Assembly (NCBI GenBank): GCA_032622095.1 | Contig: CP136066.1 | Coordinates: forward strand, 133,207,917-133,271,916 | Source of the DNA: Siphonodentalium dalli | Lineage: Eukaryota; Mollusca; Scaphopoda; Gadilida; Siphonodentaliidae | Reading direction: 5' to 3' | Length of the DNA: 64,000 bases | Shown: positions 11,985-23,640 of the stretch, one piece after another | Layout of the letters: the number at the start of each line of letters is the position of its first letter | Numbering within the stretch: the stretch's first letter is position 1 | The notes under the pieces: generated by a model | Told to the model about the DNA's origin: nothing | Databases searched by the model: none | Seen by the model: only the letters and a program-made list of their open reading frames with translations | Made by a program: the position numbers and the translations under genes

Positions 11985-12936
11985 ACAAGAGCTACGCTGG
12001 GCGTGCAATATACGCCCTCTCTTGGGTCGGCGGAAACTGGTAAAAAAGGGGCATAACTCTGGTAAAATATATTGGCGGACGGAACTCAAATTTGAACTTG
12101 ACCTGTGTTTTGGTGCGAGAAAGTAATATACCAAATTATCATTGAATCCGATAAGCTCTAGTAAAGTTATCATCCGGACAACAAATTTCAGGGATTTTCT
12201 AAGTCAAATTACGTCAAATAAGGGGCATAACTCCGGTGAAAATTGGCGGACGGAACCCAAATTCGAACTTGAGCTGTCTTTTCTCCTAATAAACCCACAT
12301 ACCAAATTTGATTGAAATTGGTTCACTCTAACTAAAGTTATCATCCGGACAACAAATTTCAGGGATTTTCTAAGTCAAATTACGTCAAAAAAGGGGCCAT
12401 AACTCTCGCAAAAATTATCGGATTAAAACGAAATTCGGACTTGAGCTGTATTTTGATATATGTAATCCACAAAAAAACGGGTTTTGCGTATAAACATTCC
12501 AAAATCGAGTTATCATCCAGAAACCAAAAAACATAAGAAAAACTGAATTTTCTGAGTCGAAAAAGGGGCATAACTCTGCCAAAAATGGTCGGACAGAACC
12601 CAAGTTCGAACTTGACCTGTGTTTTGGTGAAAGAAAGTAATATACCAAATTTGGATTCATTCTGATAAACTATACTAAAGTTATCATCCGGACAACAAAT
12701 TTCAAGGATTTTCTAAGTCAAAAAACGTTAAATAAGGGGCATAACTCCGGTGAAAATTGGCGGGCGGAACCCAAATTCGAACTTGAACTTACTTTTCGGC
12801 TAATAAACCCACATACCAAATTTTACTAATTTTGGTTCACTCTAACTAAAGTTATCATCCGGACAACAGGTTAACGGACGCCCGGACGGACAGACCAATA
12901 CTATAATACGGCCTTTTTTTCAAAAGGGCGTATAAA
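11985..12936 (+). mobile_element. Helitron-like element with ~170-180 bp tandem monomers
   Basis: Begins ACAAGAGCTACGCTGGGCGT and ends with a hairpin around 12907-12932 (TACGGCC..GGGCGTA) followed by TAAAA. The interior has five units with GGCATAACTC(T/C)GG, GGCGGACGGAACCCAA, TTCGAACTTGA, CACATACCAAATTT and AAAGTTATCATCCGGACAAC, then GGACGCCCGGACGGACAG before the terminal hairpin. Sister elements are at 19926-21038, 41225-41880 and 63653 to the window end. No transposase or helicase. Confidence 0.65.
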
Positions 12937-13591
12937 AAGGGTGGTAGGTTGGCCATACACTGAACATGAATTTAAGGAAGATATGTGTCCAATTCCTTTA
13001 TGCTCCACTTCCTGTGAATTCACCCATCTCTAGAATTTGTGTTCTTTCTATTCATTGTCATTTTTCAACAAAACTCACAAAAAATACATCATATAGTAAT
13101 TTTGCAATCATTTCTCAGCTCCTCAATGTGGGAGATGACTCTGAGATTATTTCCTTAAATTGTGGTCGCATGTGGCCATCATTTTTATCTATTTATAGTG
13201 GCAATCAAATCATTCATCGTGAAACACGAGAATCTTGCGAAACACAAAGTGCTCAGCATGATGACGGATAGACATGTACTGTTCACAGTATTAAGTCAAG
13301 ATCTGTCGCCAGCTGCAATGAAGCCAACAACTAAATGAAAATGACACTGTAGCTCAACTTGGAGATGGAATGAAAGCCAAATTCTTTTAGAATTAAATAT
13401 AACATTGAGTCTTATGTTTTGACACTCTCGATTTGAACGACTTTTGATATCGACAGGAATGCAGTTAATTAATAATAATACTCGATCTCTATATATTGTG
13501 CATGTGGTTTATCGACAATAAACCAATCACCGAACAATAAAATGTTGGAAGCCTAGAAGGGTTGCTTCATCAGAAGGGCGCATCACAAGAG
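12937..13591. other. Gene-free stretch with one unrecognised 101-codon ORF
   Basis: The ORF at 12966-13271 (+) starts MNLRKICVQFLYAPLPV and shows no domain or conserved motif I recognise; it is probably chance. A fragment of the HINE 5' end (AATGACACTGTAGCTCAACTT) lies at 13342-13362. Confidence 0.4.
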
Positions 13592-16500
13592 CAGGGTTCA
13601 TACAGGTTGTTAAAATGTAAATTTAAGGACTTTTAAGGACCTATTTAAGTACTTTCAAGATGGTCGTGGGATAATCGGTCAACACCGACTGCCGTAGGCA
13701 AGAGCAGGGGAGAGTAGGAGAGGGGTGTCGCCTCTTGTTGGCGAGGGTCCAGGAAAATTAAAATGAAAGTGTCAATGACACTGTAGCTCAACTTAGGTAG
13801 GGGAATAATTTAATGGTTGACAGTAAATGGAGGAATAGGAAAGGTGCTAATTGAAATGTCTAACATGCGCCAAAGGATTTAGTGATGCAAAGAGTAAAAT
13901 ACAAGATGGCTGCTGGTGGCCATTTTTTTTGGCCAATTGACCCCAAAAGAACTCGTTCCCATCTACGTATAATTGTTAACATCCATGACAAATTTTATGA
14001 AGATCTGACCAAAGCTACGACATACAAATTTCATGATGATCAGACGAACAGTACGACCTGTAGACCGCGCCAATGGATTGAATTTTGAAATCCAAGATGG
14101 CCGCTGGCAGCCATGTTTTTTGGCCGAATGACCCCACAATGATTCGTTCCCATCTACATGTCAATGTCAACATTCATGACAAATTTAATAAATATCAGAC
14201 CAAAGGTATTACCTGTAGCCCACGCCAAAGGATTTAGTCATGCAAAAAGTAAAATGCTGGTGGCAATGTTTTTTGACCGAATGACCCCAAAACGACTCGT
14301 TCCCATCTACATGTCATTGTTATAATTAATGACAAATTTCATGACCATTTGACCAAAGCTACGACCTGTAGCCCGCACCAAAGGATTTAGTCATGCAAAG
14401 AGTAAAATCCAAGATGGCTGCTGGCGGCCATGTTTTTTGACCAAATGACCCCAAAACGACTCGATCCCATCTACATGTCATTGTTATCATTCATGACAAA
14501 TTTCATGATGATCAGACGAACAGTACGACCTGTAGCCCGCGCCAATGGATTGAATTTTGAAATCCAAGATGGCCGCCAGCAGCCATGTTTTTTGGCCGAA
14601 TGACCCCACAATGATTCGTTCCCATTTACATGTCAATGTCAACGTTCATGACAAATTTTATAAAGATTAGACCAAAGGCAACCTATAGCCCGCGCCAAAG
14701 GATTTAGTCATGCAAAGAGTAAAATCCAAGATGGCTGCTGGCGGCCATGTTTTTTGGCCGAACAACTCCAAAATCACTCGTTCCCATCTACATGTCAGTG
14801 TTAACATCCATGACAAATTTCATAAACTTCCGACCAACACAACGACCTGTAGCCCGCGCCAAAGGATTTAGTCATGCAAAGAGTAAAATCCAAGATGGCT
14901 GCTGGCGGCCATGTTTTTTGGCCGAACGACACCAAAATCACTCGTTCCCATCTACATGTCATTATAAACATCAATGACAAATTTCATGATGATCAGGCGA
15001 ACAGTACGATCTGTAGCCCGCGCCAATGGATTGAATCTTGAAATCCAAGATGGCTGCCAGCGGCCATGTTTTTAGGCCGAATGACCCCAAAATGACTCGT
15101 TCCCATCTACATGTCAATGTCAACATTCATGACAAATTTCATAAAGATCAGACCAAAGGTACGACCTGTAGCCCGGGCCAAAGGATTTAGTCATGCAAAG
15201 AGTAAAATCCAAGATGGCTGCTGGCAGCCATGTTTTTCGGCCGAACAACTCCAAAATCACTCGTTCCCATCTACATGTCATTGTTAACATCCATGACAAA
15301 TTTCATGATGTTCAGATCAAAGCTACGACCTGTAGCCCGCGCCAAAGGATTTAGTCATGCAAAGAGTAAAATCCAAGATGGCTGCTGGCGGCCATGTTTA
15401 TTGGCCGAACGACCCCAAAATGACTCGTTCCCATCTACATGTCAATATTAACATCCATGACAAATTTCATGATGATCAGACGAACAGTACGACCTGTAGC
15501 CCGCGCCAATGGATTGAATTTTGAAATCTAAGATGGCCGCCAGTGGCCATGTTTTTTGGCCGAATGACCCCACAATGATTCGTTCCCATCTACATGTCAA
15601 TGTCAACATTCATGACAAATTTCATAAAGATTAGACCAAAGGTACAACCTGTAGCCCGCGCCAAAGGATTTAGTCATGCAAAGAGTAAAATCCAAGATGG
15701 CTGCTGGCGGCCATGTTTTTTGGCCGAACGACACCAAAATCACTTGTTGCCATCTACATGTCATTATTAACATCAATGACAAATTTCATGATGATCAGGC
15801 GAACAGTACGATCTGTAGCCCGCGCCAATGGATTGAATCTTGAAATCCAAGATGGCTGCCAGGGGCCATGTTTTTAGGCCGAATGACCCCAAAATGACTC
15901 GTTCCCATCTACATGTCAATGTCAACATTCATGACAAATTTCATAAAGATCAGACCAAAGGTACGACCTGTAGCCCGGGCCAAAGGATTTAGTCATGCAA
16001 AGAGTAAAATCCAAGATGGCTGCTGGCGGCCATGTTTTTCGGCCGAACGACCCCAAAATCACTCGTTCCCATCTACATGTCATTGTTAACATCCATGACA
16101 AATTTCATGATGTTCCGATCGAAGCTACGACCTGTAGCCCGCGCCAAAGGATTTAGTCATGCAAAGAGTAAAATCCAAGATGGCTGCTGGTGGCCATGTT
16201 TATTGGCCGAACAACCCCAAAACGATTCGTTCCCATCTACATGTCAATATTAACATCCATGACAAATTTCATGATGATCAGACGAACAGTACGACCTATA
16301 GCCCGCGCCAATGGATTGAATCTTGAAATCCAAGATGGCTGCCAGCGGCCATGTTTTTTGGCAGAATGACCCCAAAATGACTCGTTCCCATCTACATGTC
16401 AATGTCAACATTCATGACAAATTTCATAAAGATCAGACCAAAGGTACGACCTGTAGCCCGGGCCAAAGGATTTAGTCATGCAAAGAGTAAAATCCAAGAT

Positions 16501-17872
16501 GGCTGCTGGCGGCCATGTTTTTCGGCCGAACGACCCCAAAATCACTCGTTCCCATCTACATGTCATTGTTAACATCCATGACCAATTTCATGATGTTCCG
16601 ATCGAAGCTACGACCTGTAGCCCGCGCCAAAGGATTTAGTCATGCAAAGAGTAAAATCCAAGATGGCTGCTGGTGGCCATGTTTATTGGCCGAACAACCC
16701 CAAAATGACTCGTTCCCATCTACATGTCAATATTAACATCCATGACAAATTTCATGATGATCAGACGAACAGTACGACCTGTAGCCCGCGCCAATGGATT
16801 GAATTTTGAAATCTAAGATGGCCACCAGCGGCCATGTTTTTTGGCCGAATGACCCCACATTGATTCGTTCCCATCTACATGTCAATGTCAACATTCATGA
16901 CAAATTTCATAAAGATTAGACCAAAGGTACAACCTGTAGCCCGCGCCAAAGGATTTAGTCATGCAAAGAGTAAAATCCAAGATGGCTGCTGGTGGCCATG
17001 TTTTTTGGCCGAACAACTCCAAAATCACTCGTTCCCATCTACATGACAGTGTTAACATCCATGACAAATTTCATAAACTTCCGACCAAAACAACGACCTG
17101 TAGCCCGCGCCAAAGGATTTAGTCATGCAAAGAGTAAAATCCAAGATGGCTGCTGGCAGCCATGTTTTTTGGCCGAACGACCCCAAAATCACTCGTTCCC
17201 ATCTACATGTCATTATTAACATCAATGACAAATTTCATGATGATCAGATGAACAGTACGACCTGTAGGCCGCGCCAATGGATTGAATCTTGAAATCCAAG
17301 ATGGCTGCCAGCGGCCATGTTTTTTGGCCGAATGACCCAAAAATTACTCGTTCCCATCTACATGTCAATGTCAACATTCATGACAAATTTCATGAAGATC
17401 AGACCAAAGGTACAACCTGTAGCCCGCGCCAAAGGAAATTGTTGACGGACACACGCACACACGGACGACGGACGCCAAACCATGGCAATAGCTCAAACTT
17501 ACAAGTAAGTTGAGCTAAAAATTCAATGCCCTGACTGTGAATTTGGGCCCTACTGAGGTCTTCTTCCAGACTTTTCTAGGGGTCATTACCCACGTTTTGG
17601 CAAATATTTCACATTACTTTTTGGTGTTGAGAAAACAGGTATGTTTCTGTGATAGTGAAAAATTTCATGTACTAGGTTTCATAATTTTATATGTTGAAAA
17701 TAAGAAATAAGAAACACAAACATTATGAACACATAGTTAACATGTAAGGGAGGATGTCGAATTTAAGCACTTTCAAGTAGTTTGGGGGGTATTGGACCAA
17801 AATTTAAGTACTTCAAGGCCTTGAAAAACGGGGCTAAAAATTCAAGCACTTTCAAGACCTGTATGAACCCTG
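13592..17872. mobile_element. hAT-type element split by a nested HINE array
   Basis: TIRs CAGGGTTCATACAGGT (13592-13607) and ACCTGTATGAACCCTG (17857-17872) are perfect over 16 bp. CAAGAG occurs directly outside both ends (13586-13591 and 17873-17878). CAGGGTTCATACAGG ends with TTAAGGACTTT/TTGAAAGTGCTT-type subterminal repeats are typical of widespread hAT MITEs. Without the inserted HINE (13762-17518) the element is only about 525 bp. A 6 bp rather than 8 bp duplication leaves the superfamily slightly uncertain. Confidence 0.75.
13762..17518 (+). mobile_element. Complete HINE-like element with ~22 tandem monomers
   Basis: The 5' end has hairpin AGTGTCAATGACACT (13769-13783) then GTAGCTCAACTTA; the 3' end has CCATGGCAATAGCTCAAACT and hairpin 17490-17516 ending CTAA. 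The TAGCTCAACTTA/TAAGTTGAGCTA pair are subterminal inverted repeats. Between them lie ~22 monomers of ~160 bp. Larger near-identical blocks recur with spacings of 483, 802, 483 and 477 bp, i.e. 3 or 5 monomers. The repeated 73-75 codon ORFs (for example at 14747, 15230, 16032, 16515 and 16992) are one monomer frame read again and again, not genes. Confidence 0.8.
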
Positions 17873-18179
17873 CAAGAGGATTATCTATGTAACCACCACA
17901 CTAAATACTGGTAATCACTCCACCCACCATTACTAATGCTATCAGATTAACTGCATCTTAATAATTGTTAACTTTTTCTAAACCATATAAACCATAACAA
18001 ATATAATTATATTGTGAGAGTTTCCTGAAATGAATCTATTGATCGATCAATATTTTTCAACTTTCTTGAGGAATTAAAAATTGACTTGCCAAAACATTTG
18101 CCAAATAAAATATTTTTTGCCAAATCTGAATTATTTTTTGCCATTGGCAAATTTGGCAAGTGGCAGGGCAAATCCTGAC

Positions 18180-18365
18180 CAGCAGCAGTATGTTTTTCAT
18201 AAAAAATTCATTCAAATTTGACAGTTCTCATCTAGATATGATCCTAAAAAAGCCTGTAAACTTTCAAAACATTTCTTTAATAAATGTGGGCTGCAGGGTG
18301 TGCCGATGAATTCAAATGTAAAATCCCAGATGGCCACCAACGGCCATGTTTTTCAATGAAACTTG
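18180..18365 (+). repeat. Diverged HINE-type monomer, subfamily 2
   Basis: Contains GTTCTCATCTAGATATGATC, TTTCAAAACATTTCT, ATAAATGTGGGCTGCAGGGT and GGCCACCAACGGCCATGTTT. A copy of the same subfamily lies at 48170-48365. Confidence 0.6.
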
Positions 18366-18465
18366 ATAATGAAAGAAACAAAGTCACATAACTTGGTGGT
18401 CTACACATATTCTCATAATATGAGTTCCCATTGACCGCATCAGAACCACCGTGAGATAGCGTAAC

Positions 18466-19417
18466 TAGTGATGTTCCGATAATCGGAATCGGAATCGGCC
18501 AATCAGATATTAATCGTACCTCGCAGTTGAACATTGGCTTTTACCAATTGCCAAAACAAAAAAATCTGTTATACAAAATGTAGTATCTAAGCGCAATTTG
18601 CACGCTTTAATAAACGTATGCAATACAACCATTGTATTGACTGTAGAAAACAGTTGTAACAGTCTAAAAGATTCATAAAAGAAGCTATTGCCATCGTCCA
18701 AACAATCTGACATGATTTTAGATAAGCTGTGTCAATAATTTGAAATACACACTAAATGAATTAGTAGTCGCAATCAGAACTATCTTCAATAACGACCAAT
18801 GTGAGGGGGCATTTCTTAATATCCAAAATGAGGGCTTTTGGGAAATATTTGTATTATTATAAACATTAAACACAAATTTTAAAGGAATATTCTTTGAAAA
18901 CATTTAAAGGAACATACGGTATAGCTGAAGCATGTCCGACTGTCAGTCTGTGTTGACACAATGCAAAACTCCTGTACTGTCACTGTGGCTCAATATATTC
19001 CAAGTCTATATGACATTAATTATTATCCATCAATCTAAATTTAGTTAATAATCATCGCCATTCCATACATTGTCGCAACTTACAAGTATTCATTCATGAG
19101 ACAAAGACTTTTACACTGCATGCACGTGTTTTACACATGATCATAATGTTACTAGGTCACCGCTCTGAGTCAGCACCTTTGTCAAAACAATTACCGGCAT
19201 ACATCAAAGGCAGCGCACAGCTGGCATCGGCAGAAATACTTTCATGACAGTGTGAATATATTTCTTTGATGTATTTGGCTTTGAAAGTATACCACAATAG
19301 GGCGTGCAATGAGTGTATATGGGAACAAATGCCCAATATACATAAACGGAATCGGAAATTGGCCAATTGTGTCTCCAGTTATCGGAAATGGGCTTTTTCA
19401 TTATTGGAACATCACTA
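18466..19417. mobile_element. hAT-like element with 18 bp TIRs
   Basis: TAGTGATGTTCCGATAAT at the left and its near-perfect inverse (17/18) at 19400-19417, with further shared subterminal sequence (TCGGAATCGG, TTGGCCAAT). TAGTGATGTTCC ends are typical of hAT MITEs. No clear 8 bp target duplication; 952 bp, no transposase. Confidence 0.6.
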
Positions 19418-19925
19418 AAAATGACCATCAACTTGGTTTTAGCATTAACGCAACATGGTCACAATGGTACATCAACATGGCTGCAATGTTCATCGAATGT
19501 GGTGAAGGTGACCGTTAACGAAACGGAAGGATACCTTATTTCTACCAGCGATATGTCAGGAAATGTTTGTGATGGCCTGACATGCCTGTTTTGGCTGATG
19601 ACGTGCCTGTCGACCAATATGACGGCCAGTTATATTGTCATATAACGCCAATTATCGATCCGTCTTATAAAATGTGTTAGTTTATTAAGAAAATGGACAT
19701 GCATTCTTTCCTCATATGTAACTAAAGATATCTGTATGTGTAGTTTCAAGTGGGTCAAGTCACTTAATTACATACATCACGCTAAAAAAATCCTTGAAAA
19801 AGCAACCACGTATGTGATCTACTTCGCGATTTTGGAGCTACGTGTCATAAATAGGTCAATATATTTAACACATTTACCTTGTTTTATTCATGAACAATTA
19901 GATGTCTTTATGGATATATAAAACA
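19418..19925. other. Gene-free stretch
   Basis: Only short overlapping ORFs with no recognisable family. Nothing further seen. Confidence 0.35.
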
Positions 19926-21038
19926 ACAAGAGATGGACTGTCATCCAGTGCATACCCTCTTGTGGTATACTGCCTTGTGTGGGCATATCAATAACCTATG
20001 ATTGATATACTCAGACAAATGGACCCAAAAATCTGCATTTTCACATAAACAAAGATGTATAACTATAGAACGAAAAAACCTTAACAAAACGATTGAATGT
20101 CTTCATAGTAGTGAACAAAATTTCATGGATATCCAAGCACAACTGTTGTGACATGAAGTTATGACATCAGCTGGACCAAAAAAGCCAACATTTTCAGATA
20201 AACAAAGATGAATAACTCTAGTATAAAACATCCGAACAAAACTATGGAACCCTCTATTGAATGTCCTCATAGTGAATATCCATACCAAATTTCAATGAGA
20301 TCCGAGCGCTACTGTTACAGTTATAACAAGAAGAGACATGGGACAGATGTTTCTATAATCTTGCGTAATCATGCAGGGCTACCTGATATGATTCCAGAAT
20401 CTTACTTTCACTTTCAGTTCCAATGTCAAAATCGCCGTGTTTATGTGCAAACTGTATTTCTGCCGAATTATGTGATTATAAAATGGCATTTTCGTTATAG
20501 ATAGTTATGCTATAAAACTAACACACTTACTATCAGTACATCTATGATGAGAGGCCGATCACGATCGGCAGATGTTTAACCCATACCTTGGCGATAGTGA
20601 TTAGCTATTTTCAGCTTGGAATCTAAAATCCATAACATTCAATGTTAATCTTCAAAGATTAGAACAATTTTTTTTATAAATAGGCCCATAACTCTGTTAA
20701 AAAAATCGGATCAAACCCATATTCGAATTCTATCTGTATTTTGATCTGAGAAACTCACATACCAAATTTTATTTCAGATATATTTTTTTGGGGTTATTGC
20801 AGCATGCGTGAATTCTAAGTCGAAGTAGGGCCATAACTCCATAAAAAAAACATAGTTTAACTCGATCTGTATTTTGGGCTGAGAAAACTGTTATACTAAA
20901 TTTTGTTCCGATCAAATAAAAAAATGTTTGAGTTATCGCACCATGCGTAAAGTGTCTACCGACAGATGGACAGATGACGAGTGGTCAATCCGGACATCGT
21001 CAATATGTGTGCCATACTATGGTATGGGTACTCATAAA
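19926..21038 (+). mobile_element. Helitron-like element, second subfamily
   Basis: Starts ACAAGAGATGGACTGTCATC and ends with a short palindrome CCATACTATGGTATGG (21012-21027) followed by TACTCATAAAAA. Internal units carry GGCCCATAACTCTGTT, ATTCGAATTCTATCTGTATT and CACATACCAAATTTTAT. The right two thirds are included in a 713 bp tandem duplication. Confidence 0.55.
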
Positions 21039-21877
21039 AATCAAAATAAATTAATCAATCAATAGGGGCAAAGAGTGTCAAAATAAACCAATATAAAATG
21101 AGACATATCAGATGAAAGTATCAGGAATGTTGAGAAGTGTTAACAGGGTTCGCGCTATCGGTAGCTGTATTTCTGCCGAATTATGTGATTATAAAATGGC
21201 ATTTTCGTTATAGATAGTTATGCTATAAAACTAACACACTTACTATCAGTACATCTATGATGAGAGGCCGATCACGATCGGCAGATGTTTAACCCATACC
21301 TTGGCGATAGTGATTAGCTATTTTCAGCTTGGAATCTAAAATCCATAACATTCAATGTTAATCTTCAAAGATTAGAACAATTTTTTTTATAAATAGGCCC
21401 ATAACTCTGTTAAAAAAATCGGATCAAACCCATATTCGAATTCTATCTGTATTTTGATCTGAGAAACTCACATACCAAATTTTATTTCAGATATATTTTT
21501 TTGGAGTTATTGCAGCATGCGTGAATTCTAAGTCGAAGTAGGGCCATAACTCCATAAAAAAAACATAGTTTAACTCGATCTGTATTTTGGGCTGAGAAAA
21601 CTGTTATACTAAATTTTGTTCCGATCAAATAAAAAAATGTTTGAGTTATCGCACCATGCGTAAAGTGTCTACCGACAGATGGACAGATGACGAGTGGTCA
21701 ATCCGGACATCGTCAATATGTGTGCCATACTATGGTATGGGTACTCATAAAAATCAAAATAAATTAATCAATCAATAGGGGCAAAGAGTGTCAAAATAAA
21801 CCAATATAAAATGAGACATATCAGATGAAAGTATCAGGAATGTTGAGAAGTGTTAACAGGGTTCGCGCTATCGGTAG
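20452..21877 (+). repeat. 713 bp tandem duplication, almost identical copies
   Basis: Copy 1 is 20452-21164 and copy 2 is 21165-21877. The only difference I noticed is GGGGTTATTG versus GGAGTTATTG around 20798/21511. Copy 1 ends with the first 20 or so bases of the hAT element (CAGGGTTCGCGCTATCGGTA) that is complete after copy 2. Confidence 0.9.
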
Positions 21878-23176
21878 CCAAATTAGCCAATGGCCAATCT
21901 TTTTTAATTTGGCTAATAAAAATTTCATTTGGCTAAACATTTGGCTCAACTTTTTTTTAATCCAAATGGAGACGGAAAGCTAACTAAAAAAAACGCTGAA
22001 TAGATCGACATTCCAGACGAAATTAGGCGACGAAAGTATTTCGTACCACGGAAATAAGGTTACGGTACCGTAACGGTGGCGTTGATTGAATTGTGACGGC
22101 TGTACACAGGGAACTTTACACATTGAAACTGCACATAATCAAACTTCAGGAGACAGCAAAAGGTAAGCTCTAACATTTAACCAGCCTAATCGTCAAAACG
22201 CTTAACCCTTTACCCAACAGAACGGCCCTGTGCCAATGCATTCTCTTATATATGCGAGTCGACCATAGGCTTAACACATTAAAAATTATAAAATTGTTAA
22301 AGAATGTAAGAAAAATTGGTAAAAAAAGATTTTTTTTAGGCCAACGCATTCTCTTATATATGCGAGGCGACCTATGGTCGACTCGCAAATATAAAAGAAT
22401 GCATTGGCACATGGCATAACTGTAACCATCACAATGTGGTCAATGAGCCGGTTCCAATGATATCCATATTTGTATGGTTTTATTGAGACAGACCCAAGAT
22501 AATTTAGGCTGTTGCAGCTTTATTTGGCCGTTTTTGGCCGGTTTGTTGGGTAAAGGGTTAAGCTGTATACTGGTTATGTAATTTTTTGTTGATTAGGCAG
22601 TCTGTAAGATAATTTAGATAAATTACCTCAATGCTTTTTTCCTTACAGATGAGCAGTTCTTAACTCAATGGTTACATAATGTGTCATTAACTGCGTCCCG
22701 TCTAATAATCTGGCTTCACACAATACAAGGTTTGAATACAATAGTTATCACCTTACTATAATAAGCAATAGTTAGCGATCGTCGTGGTGTCATCGACATA
22801 GAGTTATTACAATTGGTTTAGCGGATTTGTGTGATTATAATTATATCGAATTTTAGTTTCTTGTTTGCGATAGTCATATTCTATATTAATGTTTTATGAA
22901 TTGATCTGCCTGTGTGATACCTATGTTCGTATAATATTGTTTTTAAAGTTGTTTTTGTGTTGTTTTAATTATGTTTTTATTCTGAGTAACAAATAAAGTT
23001 TAAAACAAATATTTTAGTCATTAATTGTGACCTCCCAGAAAATGAGGATTGATTTGCCCAAAGTTTTTTTAATTTGGCCAAAAACCATTTGTCCAAAGTT
23101 TTTTTCATTTGGCTAATAAAATTTTCATTTCGCTAAACTTTAGGCCACAAGATTTTTCGGTCCAGAGCGAACACTG
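21857..23176. mobile_element. hAT-type element, perfect 8 bp target duplication, hosting a MITE
   Basis: Ends CAGGGTTCGCGCTATC and CCAGAGCGAACACTG. The 8 bp AGTGTTAA occurs on both sides (21849-21856, 23177-23184). Subterminal regions repeat TTTGGCTAATAAAA-type motifs in both orientations. A piggyBac-type MITE is inserted at 22206-22557; without it the element is about 965 bp. No transposase ORF. Confidence 0.8.
22206..22557. mobile_element. piggyBac-type MITE with TTAA target duplication
   Basis: TIRs CCCTTTACCCAACA and TGTTGGGTAAAGGG are a perfect 14 bp inverted pair and both are flanked by TTAA (22202-22205, 22558-22561), the piggyBac hallmark. The interior holds three copies, in both orientations, of a GCATTCTCTTATATATGCGA / CGACC unit, able to form internal hairpins. 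352 bp, no transposase. Confidence 0.85.
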
Positions 23177-23499
23177 AGTGTTAATTTTTAACTACAGAAA
23201 TCCATGCAAGTGAATGAGGAGAAACCTGGAGATATAATAGAAGAATGATTAATTGAAAAATATAATGAGAACTTCCCTACAAATGAACAATAGACTATTC
23301 CAAGAACTGGATGGGAGAGTCCATTGAATCATGAATGGGTTACAGCTATGTGGTATATATGGTGGCTAAAAATAACTCTAATTCAATAAGACAACATTAT
23401 CGTTGGTCTCGCTATTGCAGTTTAGCTTGTATTAGTGGTATTTAATTGTAAGCTACTTGGGTTTAATTACTGTAATATCAAACCTCAAATCTATTCAAT

Positions 23500-23640
23500 T
23501 CTTAGTTGAAAAAGGGCCATAACTCTGCCAGGTATAACAAATCGGATGTAAACCATATTCAAACTCTATCCGTATTTTGAGTTGAGAAATTCACATACCA
23601 AATTTGGTTCCTATCAGATGAAAAATTTGACCAAACATCT
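23500..23640 (+). repeat. Single '(GGGCCATAACTCTG)' family monomer
   Basis: AAAAAGGGCCATAACTCTGC, ACCATATTCAAACTC, TTCACATACCAAATTTGGTT in order, as in the Helitron-like element at 11985. Isolated and diverged. Confidence 0.5.

Noticed and set aside
13862-17440. Repeated ORFs of 73-75 codons (MFFGRTTPKSL...) as a gene family
   Set aside because: They are the same frame of the ~160 bp tandem monomer, with start and stop supplied by repeat variants. No independent coding signal.
13862-17440. CRISPR array
   Set aside because: The units are ~160 bp contiguous tandem monomers in a eukaryotic genome, with no short direct repeats separated by unique spacers.
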